Positions 44,221-53,699 are shown, counted from the first letter of the stretch. The stretch: 64,000 nt of DNA from Imperialibacter sp. EC-SDR9 (GCF_902498805.1 NZ_LR701576.1:124001-188000); one strand, 5' to 3'. Notes: a model not told the origin generated them from the letters alone. Translations and numbers: made by a program.

Positions 44221-44258
44221 CTGGTTGAGGAAAAAGTGGCATTGGTTGAATAGGTTTG
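44221..44258 (+). promoter_or_regulatory. Predicted LytTR site and promoter of the kinase/regulator genes
   Basis: CTGGTTGA, 13 nt, TTGGTTGAA, immediately followed by TAGGTTTG (44251-44258), an exact TAnnTTTG -7 element. GTTGA cores are 21 bp apart. Predicts autoregulation of the two-component genes. Confidence 0.65.
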
Positions 44259-44307
44259 AGAATCAAAACAAGGCTCGGTATCTTTCGATGAAATTCAAAA
44301 CAAGCAA

Positions 44308-45441
44308 ATGCCAAAATCTGCCACAGTAAAAACATATCTCTCTCATTTGGCTTTCTGGCTCGGATTCCTGGCCTTTTACGTTTTTGTCCTCAACGGCCCT
44401 TTCACATTTGAAAAGGCACTTATCCAAAGTGTTATCAACCTGAGCATTATCATACCGCTCGCTTATTTTAATATGATCGTGCTCACGCCCCGGTATGTAA
44501 GCAGTCAGTCAAAAGTCACCTCTGCTTCCTTGATTGTCCTCATCATTATGGTCGGTGCCTCCATACTTACACTTTTCCATGAGATCAACTTGCTGGAAGC
44601 CTACAGGCCGGACGGCTTCTCTGACAGAATGCAGTCATTCAACAATAGAATGCCCAACGAAAATATGCGGATGCCGGCTCCATCAGAAGGAAGTGAATGG
44701 TCGTTTCGAAATAGAGCGGAACCTGGATTTAGTCGTCGTATCATGTGGTTTCCGATGTTCATCCAAACAGGCACCATCATCCTGCTAACCACCATTTACA
44801 AAGTGACCCAAATTGCCAGCGAAAGGCAAAGAGAAACCCTGATGCTGAGAAGTGAGAAGCTTGACTCTGAGCTAAAGTTCCTCAAATCGCAGATCAATCC
44901 GCACTTCCTTTTCAACGCTATGAACAATATCTACACACTGTCACTACTGAAATCGGAAAAGACGCCCGAGGTGGTAATGAAGCTTTCTGATATGCTTAAG
45001 TACAATATCTACGAAAGTGAGAACAAAGACAGGGTTCCCATTTCAAAGGAGATTGCGTATATCAATAACTACATTGCCATTTATGTACTCAAAGACAACA
45101 CTATCAAAGAAAACATCAGCTTTGAGTACGAAACACCAGAAGATGTAAGCATAGCTCCCATGCTACTTTTTCCCTTCGTAGAAAATGCTTTTAAACACAG
45201 CAATATAGAAGATACGGCCAACGGGAGAATTTCAATAGACCTCGAGGTTCAAGCGGGGCTGCTCACCTTTAAATGCAGAAACAGCCTGTCGCAGAATAAA
45301 AAATCTAAAGACAAAGAAGGCGGAATAGGAATCACCAATGTAAAGCGGCGATTGGCGCTAATTTATCCAGGTCGGCACGAGTTGAAAACTCAGGAGACAG
45401 ATGGTGAGTTTGTTGTAGACATGAAAATTCTGATTTCATGA
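44308..45441 (+). CDS. LytS-family sensor histidine kinase
   Basis: A 377-residue kinase. Four hydrophobic segments in the first 175 residues (LAFWLGFLAFYVFVL, LSIIIPLAYFNMIVL, ASLIVLIIMVGASILTLF and FIQTGTIILLTTIY) flank a Met/Asn/Pro-rich extracytoplasmic loop (about 105-145). A coiled linker precedes the His_kinase motif LKSQINPHFLFNAMNNIYTL with phospho-acceptor His199. The ATPase part has PMLLFPFVENAFKHS (N box) and GGIGITNVKRRL (G box). It overlaps the regulator gene by 4 bases (ATGA), so the two are coupled. The short loop suggests sensing at or in the membrane rather than of a large ligand. Confidence 0.92.
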   Translation: MPKSATVKTYLSHLAFWLGFLAFYVFVLNGPFTFEKALIQSVINLSIIIPLAYFNMIVLTPRYVSSQSKVTSASLIVLIIMVGASILTLFHEINLLEAYRPDGFSDRMQSFNNRMPNENMRMPAPSEGSEWSFRNRAEPGFSRRIMWFPMFIQTGTIILLTTIYKVTQIASERQRETLMLRSEKLDSELKFLKSQINPHFLFNAMNNIYTLSLLKSEKTPEVVMKLSDMLKYNIYESENKDRVPISKEIAYINNYIAIYVLKDNTIKENISFEYETPEDVSIAPMLLFPFVENAFKHSNIEDTANGRISIDLEVQAGLLTFKCRNSLSQNKKSKDKEGGIGITNVKRRLALIYPGRHELKTQETDGEFVVDMKILIS

Positions 45442-46154
45442 GCACTGTGCCAAAAATCCGATGTATCATAGTGGACGATGAAGAACTGGCCAGGGCTCTC
45501 ATCAAAGAATATGTGTCCAAAATCCCGTCACTGGAACTAGTAGGCACTTACAAAAACCCGCTTGAAGCCTTGGGAGTACTACGAGCTGAGCAGATTGATC
45601 TCATGTTTCTGGATATTCAAATGCCAGAACTTACCGGCATTCAGTTCCTCAAGTCGCTTGAGAAAAAGCCGGTAGTGATATTTACTACCGCCTATCCGGA
45701 ATATGCGCTTGAGGGCTATGAGCTCGACGTGGTCGACTACCTGGTGAAGCCTGTAAGCATTGAACGATTCCTGCACGGCGTGAACAAAGCCACAAAGATC
45801 CTCCACAATAAAACGGATAATTCAGGCACAACCAATCAACCGGATTTTATTGTAGTACACGCTGACCACAAGATATACAGGCTGCTACTGGCCGACATCC
45901 TTTACATTGAAGGGTTGAGAGAGTATGTATCGTACTTTACTTCGGATGGCAAAAGAATCATAGCGCTGGAGTCGCTAAAAAAACTGGAAGAAATACTCCC
46001 CCCCAACATGTTTATGCGGGTGCACAAGTCATACATTGTGCCTATTAACCGGGTGCGTGTAATCGAGGGTAATATGGTGATGGTTGAGAAAAAGGGCATT
46101 CCTATTGGCGCCAGCTACAAAGAAGCAACGCTCAAAGCCCTGATGCCCGGCTAG
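45438..46154 (+). CDS. LytTR-family response regulator
   Basis: A 238-residue protein. The receiver domain (residues 6-125) has the acidic pair Asp13-Asp14, phospho-acceptor Asp59 in LMFLDIQMPELTG, Thr in FTTAY and Lys in YLVKPVS. The C-terminal LytTR DNA-binding domain (about 140-238) has ILYIEGLREYVSYFTSDGK and FMRVHKSYIVPINRVRVIEG. LytTR proteins bind pairs of 9-bp direct repeats about two helical turns apart. Three such pairs with a common core are upstream of this gene pair and of two adjacent envelope operons, giving a concrete local regulon prediction. Confidence 0.93.
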   Translation: MSTVPKIRCIIVDDEELARALIKEYVSKIPSLELVGTYKNPLEALGVLRAEQIDLMFLDIQMPELTGIQFLKSLEKKPVVIFTTAYPEYALEGYELDVVDYLVKPVSIERFLHGVNKATKILHNKTDNSGTTNQPDFIVVHADHKIYRLLLADILYIEGLREYVSYFTSDGKRIIALESLKKLEEILPPNMFMRVHKSYIVPINRVRVIEGNMVMVEKKGIPIGASYKEATLKALMPG

Positions 46155-46156
46155 CC

Positions 46157-46192
46157 TTACTCAGGCAGGGCAAACGCCACGTACTCATCACT
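46157..46192 (-). pseudogene. 3'-end remnant of a second PQQ-dehydrogenase gene
   Basis: Read on the minus strand, these 12 codons give SDEYVAFALPE and a TAA stop. The intact PQQ dehydrogenase ends GDEYVAFALPE (50038-50003). The two DNA segments match at 31 of 36 bases, and four of the five differences are synonymous. Similarity stops at about 46192. There is no start or upstream coding part, so it is a decapitated paralog tail. Confidence 0.7.
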
Positions 46193-46211
46193 AATGACGT
46201 ACTATTAAGCC

Positions 46212-49200
46212 CTATTCATCCTTCTTGAAAAATCTGATAAACTCAGACTGCTCGCCATCAATTTGCATAAGATAAAGACCCTCTTTAAGAAACGAGACGT
46301 CGAGCTCTGTCATTTGATCCATTGAAGAGATCGTACGTAGTGTATTGCCGCTTAAGTCCCTTATCACCAGATTCTTTTTACCACCTCTGTTAGTATTAAC
46401 GTTTATCACGCCTGTTGATGGGTTTGGATATAAATGACTGCGGGTTTCATCACGCACACCAAGTGCTACTCCTCTTATTACCAGGTTATTGGATCTTATA
46501 GAAGTGTAGGTGGTATTGTTCCTTGAGCTATTAGCCTGCTCTATTGCTCTATTGGAAATAGGCATGTTTAGCACGATTTCCAGGACGTACTGATAGACTT
46601 TGTCAGGCTCAACCTCCAAATCAGTAAAGGAATTATTTGAAGAAGACAGTGAAGTCAAAAGCGTTTTTTCAGCACTTCCCTCTCCTTTATAAAGGTTGAT
46701 AGTAGAATAGTCAACTCCGATGTACTGGTTCCATAAAAGGTTGACGCTATTGTCAAGCCCCACACTACTTGTGAGGTGCAGCGTTTTGTGAAAGTCACCA
46801 AGCTCGCCCTCCGTTCCGCAGTTGTCCAGAACTCCTACTTTATACTTATAGGACTGCGTTCTTGCATCGGATTCAATGTCAATAAACTCTGTCGCACTCC
46901 CACTTTCAACAAACCCAATTTGCTCATACTCTCCTGCGGTGCTTGTCTCTCTGTAAATCAAGAACTTATTCACATTGTAGGATTCGGAGGCATCCCAAAC
47001 AACTTTGTTCATGATTCCAGTCCCATCCGAAGTTACAAGTCCAATGGTTGGTTGATAAACCGCTTTGGTACCCAGCTCGATCGTTGCTGAAGCTGAGTGC
47101 CCATTTGAGTCAGTGACGGTTACATCATAATTTCCGGCAGAAAGTCCGACCAGGTCCTCGTCAGTACTTCCAGTAGACCATATAATTTGCAATGGCGGTG
47201 CCGCATCAGAAATCACCAAATCAATCTCTCCGTCACTGTTCTCTTCGCAAAGTGGCCCCGAAAGTGCTGTTGTCAATGTCACATCATTTATATTATTGAC
47301 CCCAATGGCAAGTTGCGCTTCTGTACTCAAGCCACCAGCATCGGTCGACTTGATACGGACTGTGTAATTGCTTTTGGCTTCATAATCAAATTTCTCTTTC
47401 GCCAATAACTGATTTGATGCAATTACAAAAGAAGCATTGTCGTTGGCGTTGCCATCTTCAACAAATGCATACACAAACGTGTCGCTGGCATCAACGTCCG
47501 CAGTAGCAAGCGTGGCCACAAGGCTACCAACGGGGAGGTTTTCATCAATGGCCGACGTCGACAACGATACACCTGTCGGAGCTTCATTGACATTGCTCAA
47601 CGAGATGGCCACCAGCCTTGGTTCGCTCACATTGACTCCATCGGAAACCGTTAGCTCCAGCGCATAAGTTGGCCGTACTTCGTAGTTGAGCTTTGTGCCA
47701 TCGGCCACAGTTAACAAACCGCTTTCAGGGTCAACAGCAAACGCTCCATCAATATTACCCTGGCTTATAGTCCAGCTTTTTAATATGGTATTTGCGTTTC
47801 CCCCGGCAGCTTGTAGCTGCATCACTTCAGTGCCATTGGCACTGTTTTCGGGAATAATACCCTCCTGATCTACAGTGATGATGGGCGGATCATTCACGTC
47901 CAGGATAGTGATAACTACTGTTGCCTCGCCGCTTGTTAGCGTGCCATCGGTAACAGTCACTCCAATTTCCATTGTCGGAGTGGTTTCAAAGTCAAGCTGA
48001 TTACCATCAGCGACAGAAATTTGTCCGGTTGCAGCGTCTATAGAAAACGCTCCATTTTCGTTGCCACTGGAGATCTGCCAGTTGCTCAGGGCAGCTCCAG
48101 CGTCTTCATCTGTCGCAGTTATCAAGGCAACTTCAGTCCCGGCCAGGCTGTTCTCATCCACAGTGCCTGTCTGTTCGGCTGCCACGACAGGCGCCTCATT
48201 TTTATCTACAATTGTTATGTTTAGAGAACCCTCGGAACCAACCGTCGTCCCATCGCTCACGGTTACCCCAATAAGGAAGGACGAAACTTCTTCAAAGTTG
48301 AGCTTTGCCTGATCAGCGACAGTAATGATGCCTGTTTCTGCATCAATTGCAAATGCTTCTGAGTCGTTGCCACTGGTGATCGTCCAATTTTCAAATACAG
48401 TGTCGCCATCCTGATCCGATGCCACAACTGCAATTACTTCAGTTCCATTCTCAGTATTTTCGTCTAACGACACACTCTGGTCTGCATCAATCACCGGCCC
48501 GTCATTTATATTGTTCACATTAATGGTGACGGATTCTTCAGCACTGGTTTGATTGTCGTCGGTGGCTGTAATTGTAAGCTCATAGGAAGCACTGGTTTCG
48601 AAGTCCAATTTGGAAGCATCTGCCACTTTTATCACCCCACGGTCGGTAATCGAAAATGCACCACTTTCATTCCCTGCCGTAATTTCAAACTGCATGCCTA
48701 CCGGCGGGATGTAAGTCGGAGTCGTCAGATTAGTAGTCGTTTCTGTTCCCAACTGCCCATGGGCATTGATTCCCCAGGCCCAAAGTGATCCATCTTCCTT
48801 GATGGCAAAACTTTCTCCGATTTTAACCCAGTCGGTGTCAGTTCCTATCTGCACAGGCAAGTCCCTGTCAGTAGTGGTGCCATCCCCTACCTGCCCCTTG
48901 TCGTTTTTCCCCCAGGCCCAGAGAGTTCCATTGGTTTTTAGACCAATGGCTCTATTGCCATTTCCCGCTCCGTAGTACTCAACATCAGCCCAATCGGCAT
49001 CGGAACCAAACTGGTTGACAGTGCTGCCCCATTTGTAAAGTGTCCCGTCATCTTTGATCCCATAGGCCGTATATTCATCCCCTGCTACAATTTTCCAGTC
49101 AGCGTCAGAACCAACTTGGGTTGGCGCAGTCACATCAATGTTAGTATCTGTGATTCCCAGCCCCAGGTTCGACCCATAAACCGCACCCCAAGACCAAAGG

Positions 49201-49871
49201 GTACCGTTGGACTTCAACGCATAATTCACCCAAATTTCAGAGTCTACGAATTTCCAGTCAGTGTCTGCGCCAATCTGGACTGGTGTTTTGCTAGAAAAAT
49301 TCGACGATCCCATTCCCGACTCTCCTCTGTTGGATCCGCCCCAAAACCAAATGGTTCCATCCTGCTTAATTCCTAGTTGACAAATATATCCAGCAGCAAC
49401 CATGTCCCAATCGCTGGTACCGGTCACTTTAACTGCAGTAAAGAATGTATTCAGATCGTAATCGGTTTCTGTGTTTTCATCTCCATAATACTCAACTCCC
49501 CATGCAAATACTTCTCCGTTTGTTTTTGTCCCGACCGCAAAACCTACGCCCTGGTCCACCGATTGCCAGTTATTTTCAGTACCAACTTTTGTAGGCATCA
49601 GTGTTTCGACATTCGTCCCAATCCCAGAGACTCCATCAAAATTGTAACCCCATGACCAAAGGGATCCGTCTGTCTTCAGGAGATGAGTGGTTTGGTTGGT
49701 GCTAGTGATTTGATTGATATAACTGTGGGTTATCTTCACTGACCCAACCTCAACTCCTTCTGCGGAGTTTTCGTCAATGGTCAATATTTGATCAGGTTTA
49801 ATAACAGGCTGGGAAAACGCCGTAAAGGCAAGGTTCACCAAAAATGCGGCAATTGCTAATCTATTTTTCAT
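46212..49871 (-). CDS. T9SS-secreted RCC1-cadherin-SprB repeat surface protein
   Basis: A 1219-residue exported protein. Signal peptide: residues 1-20. Residues 21-47 look like the first strands of a cadherin domain (PDQILTIDENSAEGVEVGSVKI). They are followed by about seven RCC1 repeats (LLKTDGSLWSWGYN, IKQDGTIWFWGGS, LKTNGTLWAWGKN and others; about 48-390), then the remainder of that cadherin domain, then four further cadherin repeats (DEN-xxxG-T/S-xV ... ID-x-x-TGxI-x-VAD-xxxLxFE). A SprB-like repeat (PPLQIIWSTGSTDEDLVGLSAGNYDVTVTDSNG) and an FN3-like region follow, and a type A T9SS sorting domain (HLYPNPSTGVINVNTN) ends the protein. Probably a calcium-stiffened adhesin. It is on the same strand as the PQQ dehydrogenase and is followed by a fragment of a second copy of that gene. 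Confidence 0.9.
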   Translation of the reverse strand: MKNRLAIAAFLVNLAFTAFSQPVIKPDQILTIDENSAEGVEVGSVKITHSYINQITSTNQTTHLLKTDGSLWSWGYNFDGVSGIGTNVETLMPTKVGTENNWQSVDQGVGFAVGTKTNGEVFAWGVEYYGDENTETDYDLNTFFTAVKVTGTSDWDMVAAGYICQLGIKQDGTIWFWGGSNRGESGMGSSNFSSKTPVQIGADTDWKFVDSEIWVNYALKSNGTLWSWGAVYGSNLGLGITDTNIDVTAPTQVGSDADWKIVAGDEYTAYGIKDDGTLYKWGSTVNQFGSDADWADVEYYGAGNGNRAIGLKTNGTLWAWGKNDKGQVGDGTTTDRDLPVQIGTDTDWVKIGESFAIKEDGSLWAWGINAHGQLGTETTTNLTTPTYIPPVGMQFEITAGNESGAFSITDRGVIKVADASKLDFETSASYELTITATDDNQTSAEESVTINVNNINDGPVIDADQSVSLDENTENGTEVIAVVASDQDGDTVFENWTITSGNDSEAFAIDAETGIITVADQAKLNFEEVSSFLIGVTVSDGTTVGSEGSLNITIVDKNEAPVVAAEQTGTVDENSLAGTEVALITATDEDAGAALSNWQISSGNENGAFSIDAATGQISVADGNQLDFETTPTMEIGVTVTDGTLTSGEATVVITILDVNDPPIITVDQEGIIPENSANGTEVMQLQAAGGNANTILKSWTISQGNIDGAFAVDPESGLLTVADGTKLNYEVRPTYALELTVSDGVNVSEPRLVAISLSNVNEAPTGVSLSTSAIDENLPVGSLVATLATADVDASDTFVYAFVEDGNANDNASFVIASNQLLAKEKFDYEAKSNYTVRIKSTDAGGLSTEAQLAIGVNNINDVTLTTALSGPLCEENSDGEIDLVISDAAPPLQIIWSTGSTDEDLVGLSAGNYDVTVTDSNGHSASATIELGTKAVYQPTIGLVTSDGTGIMNKVVWDASESYNVNKFLIYRETSTAGEYEQIGFVESGSATEFIDIESDARTQSYKYKVGVLDNCGTEGELGDFHKTLHLTSSVGLDNSVNLLWNQYIGVDYSTINLYKGEGSAEKTLLTSLSSSNNSFTDLEVEPDKVYQYVLEIVLNMPISNRAIEQANSSRNNTTYTSIRSNNLVIRGVALGVRDETRSHLYPNPSTGVINVNTNRGGKKNLVIRDLSGNTLRTISSMDQMTELDVSFLKEGLYLMQIDGEQSEFIRFFKKDE

Positions 49872-50002
49872 ATTATTTCCATCGTAGATTGGATACTTGT
49901 GATAAAAATAGTACCCAAATAACTAATAGCAACAAAAATTGCTAAGGATTATCCTACAACGGACTAATAATTAAAATATGGAAAAATAAAAACTCTGCTG
50001 TC

Positions 50003-52189
50003 TTACTCCGGCAACGCAAACGCCACATACTCATCACCAGACTTTGCACCTATTTTGCCGCCGCCACAGGCGATCACAACGTATTGCTTGCCATCCACCA
50101 TATATACAGCCGGAGTAGCAAAGCCTGAAGCTGGCAGGTCAGCTTCCCAGAGCACCTCGCCACTTACTTTGTCGAACGCCCTTATCTTTTCATCCTTGGT
50201 GGCTGCAATAAACACTAGGCCGCCTTTGGTGGAAACGGGCCCTCCATAGTTTTCAGTGCCAGTCGCCGGAATACCCTTTTCAGTCAATTCTTTCAACTCT
50301 CCCAGCGTCTTCTTCCAAAGCAGCTTGCCCGTGTTGAGGTCAACAGCGTTCAGCGTTCCCCAGGGTGGTTTAATGCCGGGATATCCGTTTTCGTCTATAA
50401 AGCGATTGTACCCAGTCATCCTGAAGGGGATCTCGGGTGTCCGGGCCTGAATTTCATTGCCATCCACTTCCGGTACCGCCTCCTTGTCCTCCAAGTCGAG
50501 CACAAACGCCATCAAGGCTTCCTGCTCCCCATCAGGAATTTGTTTGAAGGCAGGCATCATATTCTTGCCGGTGGCAATGAGTGTTGATAGCTGCGCCTTA
50601 TTGTATCGTTGGTTCAAATCAACCAGCGACGGATAGGCAGCACCGTTGCCCTTTCTCTCGGGCCCGTGACACGACATGCAATACTTGTTGTAAACACCCT
50701 GACCAATGCCCTTCAAAGAAGAGCCGCCGGTGTTGTTGGCAGGGGCCTCCACCATGTGTAAAGCCCAGGGCATTTCGCTGGAATTCACATACAGGATGCC
50801 TGACTCGGGATCCACAGACGCACCACCCCATTCTCCGCCGCCATCATAGCCAGGGAAAATCCAGGAGCCCTCTTTGCTCGGAGGCGTAAACGCCTCACTG
50901 TATTTGACTGTCTTAAATTTCTCCAGCAGATACGCATAAGCCTCCGGAGTGGTGCCATACACATCTGCTTCAGTGAACGATTGTCTGGCAAATGGCTCCG
51001 GCAATGTGGGAACAGGCTGCGTTGGCCACGGTGCTTCGCCATCAAGCGCAAAAGTTGGAACCGGAACTTCCTCGATAGGGAAAACTGGCTCCCCAGTCTC
51101 TCTGTCTAATAAAAACACATAGCCATGCTTTGTGATTTGAGCCACAGCGTCAATCATCTTCCCATCGTGATTGACAGTGGTAAGGATAGGATTGGTAGCC
51201 AAATCCCTGTCCCACAGGTCGTGATGCACCACCTGATAGTGCCAGATATATTTTCCCGTGCCGGCTTCCAGCGCTATAACACAGTTGGCGAACAGGTTCT
51301 CGCCCTTGCGAAAGCCTCCGTAAAAATCAGGGTTGGCAGTGCCAGTCGAAACGAAAACGATACCCCGCTCTGCGTCGAGCGACATCCCCGACCAATCGTT
51401 CGCTCCGCCTATTTTTTTCCAGGCGTCGGGGTCTTCCCAGGTGTCGTAGCCTTTTTCGCCAGGGTGAGGAATCGTATGAAAGATCCATTTCCGCTCCCCG
51501 GTCCGCACATCAAAAGCCCTGATATGCCCGGGTAGGGCATCAGGCCCTTCCGACAACCGCATGCCCATAATGATCAGGTCGTTGAAAATAATCCCGGGTG
51601 TGGTGCCTGAGGCATATGTCTTACTAATATCCAGGTCGGTATCCAGCTGCTCTCTAAGGTCAATATGCCCGCCTTGCCCAAAGCTTTCCACCAACTGGCC
51701 CGTCTCTGCATCGACCGCATACAAGTTCTCGGCAATGCTGTAGTATATCCTTCCCTTACCAGCTTCATCCGCCCAGTACATCACTCCCCGGTTCACCGCA
51801 AACCAAAACCTGTCCTCGGTTAGCTGCTCCCTGGTCTCCTTGAAAGGATCAAAAACCCACTTTTCTGCACCTGTAGCGGCGTCCAGGGCAAATAACTTTG
51901 ACTCTGCTGAAGTACCATACAGCACCCCGCCCACAACGATTGGATTGCATTGGATTTGCGACCGGTTTTTAGGGTCTTTATCACCGGTGCTGTAGCGCCA
52001 GGCCTCTTGCAACTTACTTACATTTTGCTTGTTGATTTGATCATTCGAAGAATACCTTTCACCCATTTTGGATCCGGCGTAGGCGGGCCAGCCACTGTAG
52101 TCGCCGGAAGCTTTTTCACACGATGAAAAAAGAAAGGAAATAAGAATAAATGAAGCAAAACAGTTTACAAAGGAACGGGGAGTTGTCAT
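50003..52189 (-). CDS. PQQ-dependent dehydrogenase lipoprotein with inserted cytochrome c
   Basis: A 728-residue quinoprotein. The signal peptide ends in a lipobox (LISFLFSSC, Cys24). The eight-bladed propeller is of the membrane-type PQQ glucose/alcohol dehydrogenase family (WRYSTGDKDPKNRSQIQCNPIVVGGVLYGTSAESKLFALDAATG; W-motif repeats such as GEVLWEADLPASGFATPAVY). A class I cytochrome c domain is inserted between propeller blades at about 485-570 (YCMSCHG, likely axial Met in MMPAF). It oxidises a sugar or alcohol in the periplasm and passes electrons through its own heme to the respiratory chain. A thioredoxin-fold gene lies directly upstream on the same strand. Calcium and PQQ ligands were not individually mapped. 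Confidence 0.9.
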   Translation of the reverse strand: MTTPRSFVNCFASFILISFLFSSCEKASGDYSGWPAYAGSKMGERYSSNDQINKQNVSKLQEAWRYSTGDKDPKNRSQIQCNPIVVGGVLYGTSAESKLFALDAATGAEKWVFDPFKETREQLTEDRFWFAVNRGVMYWADEAGKGRIYYSIAENLYAVDAETGQLVESFGQGGHIDLREQLDTDLDISKTYASGTTPGIIFNDLIIMGMRLSEGPDALPGHIRAFDVRTGERKWIFHTIPHPGEKGYDTWEDPDAWKKIGGANDWSGMSLDAERGIVFVSTGTANPDFYGGFRKGENLFANCVIALEAGTGKYIWHYQVVHHDLWDRDLATNPILTTVNHDGKMIDAVAQITKHGYVFLLDRETGEPVFPIEEVPVPTFALDGEAPWPTQPVPTLPEPFARQSFTEADVYGTTPEAYAYLLEKFKTVKYSEAFTPPSKEGSWIFPGYDGGGEWGGASVDPESGILYVNSSEMPWALHMVEAPANNTGGSSLKGIGQGVYNKYCMSCHGPERKGNGAAYPSLVDLNQRYNKAQLSTLIATGKNMMPAFKQIPDGEQEALMAFVLDLEDKEAVPEVDGNEIQARTPEIPFRMTGYNRFIDENGYPGIKPPWGTLNAVDLNTGKLLWKKTLGELKELTEKGIPATGTENYGGPVSTKGGLVFIAATKDEKIRAFDKVSGEVLWEADLPASGFATPAVYMVDGKQYVVIACGGGKIGAKSGDEYVAFALPE

Positions 52190-52249
52190 TGTCAGTAGGT
52201 TTCAGCCAAAAATTTAGCTCAAAAAAAACCTAAGCACAACTAATACTAT

Positions 52250-53677
52250 TTAATCCTCCCCGGCAGGCCGCTGCACAGCCCGGTATTGCTCAATAAACCC
52301 TGCCAGCTGTTCTACCTCCAGCTTCTTGGCAATGATCTTTTTATTTTTATCGAGGATGTAAACCTGCGGCGTGGTTCTTACATTGTAGTCCCGGCGCATA
52401 TTGCTTCTGTAGTAAGGGTCAGCGGCATTGATCCAATCGAGCTCATACTCATACACAAACCGGCGCCACTCCTCAATATCAGTAGATATGCAAATCCCCA
52501 TCACTTCCACTCCACTGTCTTTCAGGCGATGGTATTCTTCCAAAAGCACTGGCGTCGACTTCTTGCAGTGCCCACAGTTGGGGTCATAAAAAAAGAGAAT
52601 AGTAAACTCGGCCTTTACCTGACTCAGGTTGATGGGTGATAGCAAGGTATCCAACAATTGAAGGGTTGGGGCTTGCTTTCCAACAAGGTTGGGGCTCACA
52701 AACTCTACTTCCTCAGCTAGCTTTTCTTTGTCTTCATTGCTCAGCCAGTCTGCCTTATCGGTCAGGTAATACTTTTCTGCCAGGTTCACCATCACACCGT
52801 CCATGCCCATGATTTTGGACTCCTGGTATTTTTTGAACAGCGTCACCAGCCAAAACCTGAACGCATCGGGCTGATCTAGCACCCTGGTCATTATTTTGTC
52901 AACATATATATTGATAGTGTCTGGATGCTGGATCACCACCTTGTCCAGGAAATGAATAACCGGCGACTTCAACACGGGCGTCCTGAGGAGTCCCGAATCA
53001 TCAAAATCGATGCTTTCAAAATACTTCCTTTTGTAGTACTCGTATTTCAACCTGCCCCTTTCCACATCGTCGGTCACGTCGGTATACTCAGGTATGCCAG
53101 GCACGTCGGGGAGCGCCATTAGCCGCACAAATTTGGCAACAAACGAATCGGGGTATTTGGCAATCAGCCCCTGTCTGAAATCATTGAGCTTTTCACTCAC
53201 CTCCTTGTCCTCTTCAAAAATAGCCGTAGAGTCAGCTGCTGTTGAAGCCTGCTCCAGCTTCTTTCTTATGGCCTGCTTCTGGGTTTGGAGTTCCACCATT
53301 CCTAATTGAAATTCTTTGAACACCAGGTTCTCCGGCGACGATGTTACCTCCATGGTTCGGAAGGCACCTTCTTTGGTAGTCTTCAGGCTGAACTTCTGCT
53401 CCTTTACTATCAGCTCCAGAAAATAATTGGGGGAGTAAAGAAAGTAGATGCCTGTAGGCAGTTCCTTCGCTCCGGTAAAACGATACACGCCTGGAGCAGT
53501 TGCCCAGGTAGTGTCAGTCAGAAACCGCTGATCGCCGAACACATAGCCCAGATAGGCCACGCTGTCCTGCATACCTTCCACAGTTATTTTAATATCATAC
53601 CCCTGACCAAACGTTTTTATGCTTAGCCCTAAAAAAATAAGAGCGGTGAATGTGAATCTTATAAGGATTTTACTCAT
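52250..53677 (-). CDS. TlpA-like thioredoxin-fold protein (DUF4369/DUF5106 type)
   Basis: A 475-residue exported protein. Signal peptide: residues 1-24 (FTFTALIFLGLSIKTFGQ). An N-terminal beta domain (about 25-130, ITVEGMQDSVAYLGYVFGDQRFLTDT) is of the DUF4369 type, followed by a helical middle (DUF5106-like) and a C-terminal thioredoxin/AhpC-TSA domain (about 335-465) with redox motif PNCGHCKK and a cis-Pro in RTTPQVYILD. It probably reduces periplasmic disulfides, for example during cytochrome c maturation, which fits its place directly upstream of a heme-containing PQQ dehydrogenase. That link is inference. A -7 element TACCTTTG lies at 53707-53700. Confidence 0.87.
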   Translation of the reverse strand: MSKILIRFTFTALIFLGLSIKTFGQGYDIKITVEGMQDSVAYLGYVFGDQRFLTDTTWATAPGVYRFTGAKELPTGIYFLYSPNYFLELIVKEQKFSLKTTKEGAFRTMEVTSSPENLVFKEFQLGMVELQTQKQAIRKKLEQASTAADSTAIFEEDKEVSEKLNDFRQGLIAKYPDSFVAKFVRLMALPDVPGIPEYTDVTDDVERGRLKYEYYKRKYFESIDFDDSGLLRTPVLKSPVIHFLDKVVIQHPDTINIYVDKIMTRVLDQPDAFRFWLVTLFKKYQESKIMGMDGVMVNLAEKYYLTDKADWLSNEDKEKLAEEVEFVSPNLVGKQAPTLQLLDTLLSPINLSQVKAEFTILFFYDPNCGHCKKSTPVLLEEYHRLKDSGVEVMGICISTDIEEWRRFVYEYELDWINAADPYYRSNMRRDYNVRTTPQVYILDKNKKIIAKKLEVEQLAGFIEQYRAVQRPAGED

Positions 53678-53699
53678 AGTCTGATACTAAATGCCAAAC

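Noticed and set aside
46212-49871. Cadherin repeats as a CRISPR-like or satellite DNA array
   Set aside because: The repetition is at protein level, with units of about 85-95 codons and no conserved short DNA repeat.
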